This document shows positions 5,887 to 10,966 of a DNA stretch of 10,966 nt, in pieces. The notes beneath the pieces are model-generated. The model was not told the DNA's origin, did no database searches, and saw only the letters and a list, made by a program, of their open reading frames with translations. The position numbers and the translations under genes are program-made. Positions within the stretch are counted from its first letter, which is position 1, and every line of letters starts with the position of its first letter. Source of the DNA: Synechococcales cyanobacterium PMM_0003 (GTDB taxonomy: Bacteria; Cyanobacteriota; Cyanobacteriia; Pseudanabaenales; Pseudanabaenaceae); the NCBI GenBank assembly GCA_949128015.1, contig CASBRC010000164.1:1-10966 (forward strand), in the 5' to 3' direction.

Positions 5887-6426
5887 ATGTACGATTTACA
5901 ACCCGGCAGCAGTCCCCTTTCCTTTGTGGGAGGGGGATTAGCTGCACCTCAACAGCAGCAGCAGCAACAATTTCAGCCACAAAAAGCGCCAACAATCGAA
6001 CCGACGCAACCCGCAGAAACCAACGCTGAGCGCAACTACCGCGATGCTGCAAATCTCAGTGAGGTAGCTGCACCGATTGCTTTCGGCTCAGCGGTAATCT
6101 TTGCTTTTCATTCCATGCAAGTCGCCGGGGGTTCTATCATCCCGATCGGGATTTATGGAATTTATCTCGGAGCGAAACTGGGAAACTCCCACCGGCGCTG
6201 GACTACCGCCATTGTGGGCGCTGGAATTAGTGGGGGGATGATAGCCGCTACCAGCGAACCGGCGGGGGAATTCCAGCAGGCTGCTGAAGGAAAAGGCCGC
6301 ATCATTTCTGGGATTCAAGAAATCAAAATTGCGGGGAAGAAACCCACCGGAATTCAGATCGAATATTTACCATCGATCGCGCTTGCAGCAATCATCCTGG
6401 TACTTGCACTTAAAGGAAGAAAATAA
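5887..6426 (+). CDS. Predicted integral membrane protein with poly-Gln N-terminus, 179 aa
   Basis: An excellent AGGAGG lies 6 nt before the ATG. Residues 1-55 are polar and flexible, with a run of seven Gln (22-28) and Pro-rich sequence. Four hydrophobic segments follow: ~60-77, ~82-98 (GGSIIPIGIYGIYLGAKLG), ~106-123 (Gly-rich, TTAIVGAGISGGMIAATS) and ~159-175 (YLPSIALAAIILVLAL). A loop of ~35 residues with charges precedes the last one. No family recognised. Its stop TAA shares a base with the next ATG. Context suggests the channel or anchor component of a complex with the 637-aa ATPase; this resembles small polytopic subunits of secretion systems only in general terms. Confidence 0.75.
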   Translation: MYDLQPGSSPLSFVGGGLAAPQQQQQQQFQPQKAPTIEPTQPAETNAERNYRDAANLSEVAAPIAFGSAVIFAFHSMQVAGGSIIPIGIYGIYLGAKLGNSHRRWTTAIVGAGISGGMIAATSEPAGEFQQAAEGKGRIISGIQEIKIAGKKPTGIQIEYLPSIALAAIILVLALKGRK

Positions 6427-6689
6427 TGAAACTCGAAAAAGGTGAGCAAATCCACATCTGCAATATCGTGATGAAATCGCACAGCAACCTACCAAATTCC
6501 GGTTTTGCGCGGTTTGATTCAGAAACAAAAATCGTGGAATTTCCGGGAGCTTGGTACGTTTTCGCACCGGCGACCGCCTTGGACTGCGAAATCTGCGATT
6601 CATGCCAGCGCATATATCGCTTCAATAATCCTGGGGCGCGAGCTCAGTGTGAATGCCGTGGCGAAGAAGTAGGAGGGCAAAATCAATGA
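6426..6689 (+). CDS. Small Cys-rich zinc-ribbon-like protein, 87 aa
   Basis: ATG 6426 overlaps the preceding TAA by one base, and AAGGAAG lies just upstream. The C-terminal half carries C54-x2-C57-x2-C60 and then C75-x-C77, a spacing compatible with a zinc ribbon or similar metal-binding knuckle; C12 is extra. The N-terminal half is beta-rich (EQIHICNIVMK, GFARFDSETKIVEFPGAWYVF). No catalytic motif is seen. Its stop TGA overlaps the ATPase start (ATGA), so the two proteins should be made in linked amounts, suggesting a metal-binding partner or DNA-contacting accessory of the ATPase. Confidence 0.7.
   Translation: MKLEKGEQIHICNIVMKSHSNLPNSGFARFDSETKIVEFPGAWYVFAPATALDCEICDSCQRIYRFNNPGARAQCECRGEEVGGQNQ
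6671..6676 (+). promoter_or_regulatory. Ribosome binding site that fixes the ATPase start
   Basis: AGGAGG, 9 nt before ATG 6686. It selects this ATG over the in-frame ATG at 6653, which lies inside the zinc-ribbon gene and has no such site. Confidence 0.7.
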
Positions 6690-8599
6690 CCCCATTAACC
6701 GAAAAACACGCTCAATTACTAAGATCGAACCGCGCATTGCTGCTGGCTTTTGAGGGATTGCCCCAAGTTGCGAAATTTTCAGCAATCGGCTTAGCTCTGG
6801 CGCTGGGAATTGGCGGCGGAGCGGTGGCGCTCTCGGGTACAGCGAGCGATCGGGTGGAACTCTGCATCAGAGATAAGCAAGCGCTACGTTGTCAAGATAA
6901 ATCTGGCAAGCCTTACCGGCTAACTCCCTACCATCTTGAAAAATGGAAAGCTGAAGGTTTGCCACCAGAGGTAAGAATCGGCAGAACTATCCCCGCAACA
7001 AACCCGCACAAGGCGCTCTGGATGCTGCTTTCTGCCGCTGGTTTCGGGGTTGCCAGCGCGGGGTTCCGCAGCTTGCAGAACAGCGAACGCCAGTTAGCCA
7101 ACTATGAGGCGATCGCAGAAAAACGCGACTTGGCTAAGGGCGAAATGAATGCCCGTGCGGAATTGCTTGAAAGCTTCCGACCCATCGCGATCGGGGAAGT
7201 TCACTTGCAAGCTGACTTGGAGGCTGTCGCCAACGATCGGGCGGTAGTGCTTAAGCAGTGCGAAGTCTTGGGAGAAGCGGACATCAAAATCGCTGCGATG
7301 GATGCTGAGGAAGCTGTATTTGACGCAGAGACTGCGGGACTCTCAGACGAGAAAAAGCGCGAATATATGGACTTTCTGCGATCGCAAAAAACTCCATTTT
7401 TGCTGTCTGGGACACAAACCCTGGATTCAGTGACCAACCCCAGCGACAAGGTGGAGGATGTAACGTCGGCAACAATCAACCCAGGCAAGTACGCATACAT
7501 CAAAGGCTTTGTATCATCAACTTGCCTTTCTTGGGGCAACCAGGGCGGGGGGAAATCTTGGATTGTACGGTACTTTGTTCGAGAAAAATTGCTGTTAGGG
7601 TATCGAGTAATCGTGTTCGACCCGAACAGTAATCAGGCATCTTGGGAAGGGATAGAACTGTACAATTCCTACGCTGAAATTGAGCGAATGATGCGCTGGT
7701 ATGTCAATGAAGTGATGGAGCGGTACACGGAATTTTGTGCCTCTACTTTTACCGAAGAAGATTGGCGGAAACAGCTTTGGGCGCAAGGGCAGGCAATTAG
7801 TATTATCTGCGAAGAAGCGACGACTTATGCTGATTTTATCGATGATGAAAAGTTGTTAGTCAAGTTCGTAAAAGTAGCTAACACTTTAAGTCGAAAACAG
7901 GAAATGCCTGTTACCTTTGTAACGCACAACAACACCCAAACTTGCTTCGGCAATATTAAGGGATTAGGGAATGTAATTGCTCGTATGCAGCAGATTGAAC
8001 TCATTCCCACGACCGACCCGAAAACAAGCCAGCCTGTTGCATCTGGTAGAGCAAAAATAAAGATAGATGGGAGCGATGAATGGGTGGAGGTTGAAGTGCC
8101 GAAAATTGAATCTAAGATTACTGATTTTCGGAACTATCAAACGCAAAAGACAGCCTCTCAAACTTCCGAAAAACCGCCGATTTCAGACTCTGAATACTTA
8201 GAGCGGGCGTGGGGGATGGAGTTTGATTTGGGTGCAAAATCCACACAGGACAGTCCCGTGGGTGGCGATGATGATTCCAACAGTCCGGCAAGCGACGGAC
8301 TGCCAGACAGCACACAGGGCAAGGTGTCCGGGTTTTGTTGGACTGTCCGGCGATGCCATGAATTCTATCCCGAAAACACTCCTGAGCAGCTTTTCGAGTC
8401 CGTGTCCGTTGCGGCTGAATCGGGGGAGAGTGTGAGGAATATCATCAAAAATATCCTTAAATGCAGAGAGGGAAACGAACACAAAAACCGCAGTTACTCT
8501 CAGCACGGGAAAACATTATTAAGGTGGCTAATCGCTAACTACGATAATGGCTCGCTCGCTGCACTCCCAGAAATTCAAAAGTTTCTCAGCGCAGAGTAA
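6686..8599 (+). CDS. Membrane-anchored P-loop ATPase, type IV coupling protein / HerA-FtsK-like, 637 aa
   Basis: Two membrane segments flank a ~56-residue outside loop: ~31-51 (FSAIGLALALGIGGGAVALSG) and ~108-129. The loop has C60 and C69, which could form a disulfide. A mainly helical region (~130-265) leads to a P-loop GNQGGGKS (284-291, Lys290), a Walker-B-like IICEE (373-377) and a sensor-like strand PVTFVTHNN (408-416). A disordered acidic/Ser linker (~515-550) precedes a compact C-terminal domain with FCWTVRRCHEFYP. This order and size match type IV coupling proteins of the VirD4/TraD type; membership of the wider HerA/FtsK group is safer. Inferred job: ATP-driven movement of DNA (or protein) at the inner membrane. 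Walker B has Glu instead of Asp at its first acidic position. ATG 6686 overlaps the upstream TGA. Confidence 0.75.
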   Translation: MTPLTEKHAQLLRSNRALLLAFEGLPQVAKFSAIGLALALGIGGGAVALSGTASDRVELCIRDKQALRCQDKSGKPYRLTPYHLEKWKAEGLPPEVRIGRTIPATNPHKALWMLLSAAGFGVASAGFRSLQNSERQLANYEAIAEKRDLAKGEMNARAELLESFRPIAIGEVHLQADLEAVANDRAVVLKQCEVLGEADIKIAAMDAEEAVFDAETAGLSDEKKREYMDFLRSQKTPFLLSGTQTLDSVTNPSDKVEDVTSATINPGKYAYIKGFVSSTCLSWGNQGGGKSWIVRYFVREKLLLGYRVIVFDPNSNQASWEGIELYNSYAEIERMMRWYVNEVMERYTEFCASTFTEEDWRKQLWAQGQAISIICEEATTYADFIDDEKLLVKFVKVANTLSRKQEMPVTFVTHNNTQTCFGNIKGLGNVIARMQQIELIPTTDPKTSQPVASGRAKIKIDGSDEWVEVEVPKIESKITDFRNYQTQKTASQTSEKPPISDSEYLERAWGMEFDLGAKSTQDSPVGGDDDSNSPASDGLPDSTQGKVSGFCWTVRRCHEFYPENTPEQLFESVSVAAESGESVRNIIKNILKCREGNEHKNRSYSQHGKTLLRWLIANYDNGSLAALPEIQKFLSAE

Positions 8600-8682
8600 G
8601 ACACAACCGAGCGCTACTATGTTAAGTCCGTCCTGAGACTGCAAAACGTACATTGACCCGTAACAAAAACAAAGGATACAAA

Positions 8683-8874
8683 ATGCTGCAAAATTCCCAA
8701 CTCAGAAAAGATATCGCCGCTCTGTACGAAATTAAAAAGCGACTGGCAAAGACGGCCATTCCCGATGGCGAAACTCCCACAAAATTAGAGGCAGAAGCCT
8801 TGAAAGCCGAGGCTGTTTTAAAGCAAGCTATCAAAGCGCTGGAAGCGATGGATGACCTTGTATCTGACGACTAA
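8683..8874 (+). CDS. Small helical protein, 63 aa, last gene of operon
   Basis: AAAGGA lies 6 nt before ATG 8683; an in-frame TTG at 8653 is less likely. The protein is nearly all helix (RKDIAALYEIKKRLAKTA, then EAEALKAEAVLKQAIKALEAM) and acidic at the end, probably a short helical hairpin or coiled coil. It starts 83 bp after the ATPase and is followed by a strong terminator. Function unknown. Confidence 0.6.
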   Translation: MLQNSQLRKDIAALYEIKKRLAKTAIPDGETPTKLEAEALKAEAVLKQAIKALEAMDDLVSDD

Positions 8875-8890
8875 CATTTGATGACAAAGC

Positions 8891-8921
8891 AAAAGCCCCC
8901 GGTAAACTACCAGGGGCTTTT
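8891..8921. terminator. Strong bidirectional intrinsic terminator
   Basis: AAAAGCCCC (8891-8899) pairs with GGGGCTTTT (8913-8921), and GGTA (8901-8904) pairs with TACC (8908-8911), with one C/A mismatch and a 3-nt loop. T-runs flank it on both strands. It closes the plus-strand operon 16 bp after its last stop and also ends the convergent minus-strand exonuclease transcript. Confidence 0.9.
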
Positions 8922-8986
8922 TGGTGGAATGTGTCGCCGCTGCAAATAACGACCTATCAATTCTACAGATCGCCCCTATCAACAAC

Positions 8987-9826
8987 TCATCCAGGTCGTG
9001 GCACGGGACAGTTCATCAGATCCGAATCTTCGGCTATCCACTTCATCAATTCAAAGGCAGCCGTGCAATCTCCTAATGCTCGGTGCCCACCATTGAGAGG
9101 TTTCCAGCGATAATTCTTGTGATATTTGCTCCAATTCCCTTGCCATTGCGATGCCCACTCCATTAAGCACTCGGATCGATATCGAATATCCAAAATCGGC
9201 AATTTATGCAGATTTTGGCAATAATTCAGAATGCCGACATCAAATTCAGCATTGTAGATCAATACTCGCTTATCCGACAGAACCTCAGCAATGCGGGGAC
9301 AGATTTCGGGGAAAGTAGGGGCTTCTGCTACCATCTCATCGGTTATCCCATGAATCGCTGCTGCCTCTGCGGGGATGGGGATGGTAGGTTTTACCAGGGT
9401 GTTCAACAATGCCTCTCCGGTGTGGCTGATAATCGCTATCTCTACAATCTCCGCATCATATAATCCCGTTGTTTCGGTGTCGAGAAGCGCCCAATCATCC
9501 AGAGCTAATTGTTCTCGCGCCCACTTCACCGCCCTTATTCTGTCTCGTTCGATGAATCCAACTTCGCGGTACCATCTCTCATAATCTCGCTTGATTTGAG
9601 CTTTCTCACGGTTGGCTGCTAGGGTTTCTAATTGTTTGGGAGTGGGCTTTCTCTTGGGGCGACAGGATTCAGAGTTGTTGATGTCGTAAAGTAGTACATC
9701 GTATTTTTGGGTTTTTATGATGCCCGAAGGTTTCAACGGCGAAAGTCCTAATTCCCCCAGTTGTTTTTTAGTTTTGAAGTTTTCTGGTGGCTCGCCCTCC
9801 TTTCCCCACCACTTATACTCATCCAT
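8987..9826 (-). CDS. DnaQ-like DEDDh 3'-5' exonuclease, 279 aa
   Basis: All DEDDh motifs are visible: Exo I DTETTG with D116 and E118, Exo II YNAEFD with D196, and Exo III H248 and D253 in GGHRALGD. HGITDEMV (159-166) is also typical of the DnaQ/epsilon fold. Expected chemistry: two-metal hydrolysis of 3' nucleotides from DNA (or RNA). Before the core lies an extra ~110 residues: WWGKEGEPP, then KTKKQLGELGLSPLKP, then a charged helix. The KTKKQLGELGL stretch may be a separate small module. The ATG at 9826 overlaps the upstream coiled-coil stop TGA by 8 nt (ATGGATGA), so translation is probably coupled. It may proofread or trim DNA for plasmid replication; role otherwise open. Confidence 0.88.
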   Translation of the reverse strand: MDEYKWWGKEGEPPENFKTKKQLGELGLSPLKPSGIIKTQKYDVLLYDINNSESCRPKRKPTPKQLETLAANREKAQIKRDYERWYREVGFIERDRIRAVKWAREQLALDDWALLDTETTGLYDAEIVEIAIISHTGEALLNTLVKPTIPIPAEAAAIHGITDEMVAEAPTFPEICPRIAEVLSDKRVLIYNAEFDVGILNYCQNLHKLPILDIRYRSECLMEWASQWQGNWSKYHKNYRWKPLNGGHRALGDCTAAFELMKWIAEDSDLMNCPVPRPG

Positions 9827-10490
9827 CTTCCCCTCTCAGAATTTCTACCACTACCTGCATATCTCTCAAAGTTGAGCCGCACTTCTTCCCCACTAATCCT
9901 TTTAACTGATTGAGTAGGTCAGCCGGCTCTGGTAGTTCAAAGTCGGTGTCTGGCTGTTGCTTGTAGGCTTCTAACTCCGATCGCAAGTCGCCAATTTCTA
10001 ACCGCAAGGCGGACTCTACGGGATTAGGCTTGAAGCCATACCCGCGCTCTAGTTCCCGGTTTTTGTCCCCTAGTTTTTGCACAGTCAGCTTTGCATCTTC
10101 TAGTTCATGCTTGAGGTCGGAGATTTGTTTTTGCTGGCGTAGGTCGTACCCCTCTCTGCTGTTTCGGCCTCGAATTTCCTCCTGCATCGCTTCGTTGTAG
10201 AGCTTCTTAGTTTCCAAAAACTCGACCGCTTCATCTTCTAATCTGGCAATTTGCTCAGAGGCCTCGGAGATTATTTGATTTTTGGCAGCGAGCTCGGATT
10301 CTAGCCGCTCAACTTCCTTATCAATCGCGGAGATTTTTTGATATGCGGTTGCCAGACTTGCTGTTATTGTGTCGATTCTTGCGTCTTTTTCTACTAGCAG
10401 CCCATCGGTGAATTTTAGGCTCTGCCGTAATTTTTCGATTTTCTCATCAGGCCTGAGTGGCTCTGCGATCGACTCACTCAGGCCCTCAAT
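9819..10490 (-). CDS. Long coiled-coil frame, probably made only as a -1 frameshift extension of the RHH protein
   Basis: From 10490 to stop 9819 the frame encodes 223 residues of almost unbroken coiled coil (for example KEVERLESELAAKNQII, ISDLKHELEDAKLTVQKLG), then a Pro-containing segment (PEPADLLNQLKGLVGKK) and VVVEILRGEDG. It is open back to a TAG at 10512-10514 but has no ATG, GTG or TTG before TTG 10217, which lacks a ribosome site. The coiled-coil pattern begins well before 10217, so a start there would cut it in half. The frame is -1 relative to the RHH gene, and a frameshift signal lies exactly at the junction. Fused product: 93 RHH residues plus 223, 316 aa. Alternatives: a rare CTG/ATT start, reinitiation, or a disabling indel. 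Confidence 0.7.
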   Translation of the reverse strand: MEGLSESIAEPLRPDEKIEKLRQSLKFTDGLLVEKDARIDTITASLATAYQKISAIDKEVERLESELAAKNQIISEASEQIARLEDEAVEFLETKKLYNEAMQEEIRGRNSREGYDLRQQKQISDLKHELEDAKLTVQKLGDKNRELERGYGFKPNPVESALRLEIGDLRSELEAYKQQPDTDFELPEPADLLNQLKGLVGKKCGSTLRDMQVVVEILRGEDG

Positions 10491-10507
10491 TTTCCCAGCC
10501 GTTCCTC
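10450..10507 (-). promoter_or_regulatory. Candidate programmed -1 ribosomal frameshift signal
   Basis: Reading on the minus strand: SD-like GAGGA (10507-10503), 6 nt, slippery heptamer GGGAAAA (10496-10490) phased G GGA AAA in the RHH frame, 5 nt (TTGAG), then a perfect 10-bp stem (10484-10475 with 10459-10450, GGCCTGAGTG type) and 15-nt loop. The zero-frame stop TGA (10480-10478) lies inside the stem. Order and spacings resemble the E. coli dnaX signal. No T-run follows the stem, so it is a poor terminator. Confidence 0.7.
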
Positions 10508-10768
10508 GATGCTAGCCAGCCGATCGCCCAGCATTTTGTCTAGCATCGGGAAGAGTGTTTCTTCAAGGTTGGCAGGCATCACTGTGGCAGTCTGCGAGGC
10601 AATGGTTTGTCTAGTATCGGCGGGCTGCCCTACCGCAGATTTCAGCGCACGAATCACAAAGGAATTCACGCTAATGCCCGCAGCCTCAGCCTCAGCCTTT
10701 ACCGTATCCAAAAGCTCACGATACCCGTCCAGTCGGAGATTGAGTTGAATTCGTTCTTTGTCTGCCAT
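10478..10768 (-). CDS. Ribbon-helix-helix DNA-binding protein, 96 aa (zero-frame product)
   Basis: Residues 5-47 show the fold clearly: strand ERIQLNLRLD, helix A GYRELLDTVKAEAEAAG, the turn GISVNSF, and helix B VIRALKSAVG. A Thr/Gln-rich linker (50-66) leads to a C-terminal helix (PANLEETLFPMLDKMLGDRL, then SIEERLGKL) that continues smoothly into the coiled coil of the -1 frame. It would bind short repeats as a dimer of dimers; the CTAGAC array directly upstream is the natural target, making it a partition (centromere-binding) or autoregulatory protein. In-frame TAG 18 nt upstream fixes ATG 10768. No strong Shine-Dalgarno sequence. Both the short and the frameshifted forms would share the DNA-binding domain. 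Confidence 0.8.
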   Translation of the reverse strand: MADKERIQLNLRLDGYRELLDTVKAEAEAAGISVNSFVIRALKSAVGQPADTRQTIASQTATVMPANLEETLFPMLDKMLGDRLASIEERLGKLRA

Positions 10769-10779
10769 GTTAACTTTTC

Positions 10780-10966
10780 TTGTCTAGCTATGTACTAAAT
10801 TTATGCTAGCAGCTACAGCCTATATTTGTCTAGTATTTTTTAGACATATAAGCTAGACTAAAATACTAGACTATTTTGATAGCCAACACTAGACTATAAC
10901 ACTAGACATTTTTGATAGCCAACACTAGACTATAACACTAGACATTTTTGATAGCCAACACTAGAC
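10780..10966. repeat. CTAGAC repeat array with 36-bp period, continuing past window end
   Basis: Two exact 36-bp periods begin with GATAGCC at 10878 and 10914; a third begins at 10950 and is cut by the end. CTAGAC hexamers start at 10853, 10866, 10889, 10902, 10925, 10938 and 10961, alternating 13 and 23 bp apart, so the pattern extends in degenerate form before the exact repeats. Closer to the gene lie inverted copies GTCTAG at 10782 and 10828 and TAGACA at 10841. The array sits directly upstream of the RHH gene and reads as an operator or centromere array; an iteron-type origin is the alternative. Confidence 0.8.

Noticed and set aside
6653..6685. Earlier in-frame ATG for the ATPase
   Set aside because: It lies within the zinc-ribbon gene and has no ribosome site; the ATG at 6686 has AGGAGG and an ATGA overlap.
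907..7385. GCGATCGC palindromes as specific operators
   Set aside because: They match the HIP1 motif common across cyanobacterial genomes and fall mostly inside genes.
7201..8506. Minus-strand frames inside the ATPase gene, and similar shadows elsewhere
   Set aside because: They lie antisense to strongly supported genes, lack ribosome sites and show no domain.
9819..10217. Coiled-coil gene starting at TTG 10217
   Set aside because: No Shine-Dalgarno sequence, and the coiled-coil pattern is uninterrupted for about 90 codons upstream in the same frame.
10450..10484. Stem-loop as a terminator of the RHH gene
   Set aside because: No T-run follows the stem on the minus strand (TGATGAGAAAATCG), and the frame downstream is clearly protein-like.
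10841..10966. CRISPR array
   Set aside because: The 36-bp period is tandem repetition without unique spacers; no cas genes are near.

Overview
The window looks like part of a cyanobacterial plasmid, or a plasmid-like integrated element. At least seven copies of the HIP1 octamer GCGATCGC occur (907, 2915, 3903, 5182, 5461, 7109, 7378), with many CGATCG cores; this palindrome is typically over-represented in cyanobacteria. The gene content (archaeo-eukaryotic primase with the start of a VapE-like region, several ribbon-helix-helix proteins, arrays of short repeats, a membrane-anchored HerA/FtsK-type ATPase) fits an extrachromosomal replicon of a filamentous cyanobacterium. The genus cannot be fixed from the sequence.

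Layout. 1-1342 (minus): N-terminal 447 codons of a primase/VapE-like replication protein, cut by the window edge. 1343-1929: a doubtful 86-codon ORF, a hairpin and a small ribbon-helix-helix regulator. 1930-2290: AT-rich noncoding block with direct repeats around an imperfect palindrome, a candidate origin or control region. 2291-3609 (minus): two unknown proteins and a ribbon-helix-helix protein, with three exact 22-bp-period repeats between the first two genes of that run. 3610-3764: divergent control region with a perfect 12-bp inverted repeat and a triple 11-bp tandem repeat. 3765-8874 (plus): nine genes ending at a strong bidirectional terminator. They are a HTH-like protein, two similar tiny proteins, a 107-aa unknown, a coiled-coil protein, a four-segment membrane protein, a Cys-rich zinc-ribbon-like protein, a 637-aa P-loop ATPase with the topology of a type IV coupling protein, and a small helical protein. 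8987-10768 (minus): a DnaQ-type DEDDh exonuclease, a long coiled-coil frame and a ribbon-helix-helix protein. 10780-10966: an array of CTAGAC motifs with 36-bp period, running off the end.

Most notable observation: the ribbon-helix-helix gene (10478-10768) and the coiled-coil frame behind it appear to be joined by programmed -1 ribosomal frameshifting. A Shine-Dalgarno-like GAGGA, the slippery heptamer G GGA AAA in the correct phase, a 5-nt spacer and a perfect 10-bp stem-loop follow one another exactly as in the classical dnaX signal. The downstream frame has no ATG, GTG or TTG for about 270 nt. The product would be a 316-residue DNA-binding protein with a long coiled-coil tail, resembling plasmid KfrA in plan but with a different DNA-binding fold. 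Its stop overlaps the exonuclease start by 8 nt, so three activities would be linked translationally.

Second: the 3765-8874 run looks like a compact membrane translocase module (ATPase, separate membrane protein, coiled-coil protein, zinc-ribbon-like protein) with no recognisable relaxase or classical type IV secretion genes in view. All functions are inferred from reading motifs; no database search was possible.
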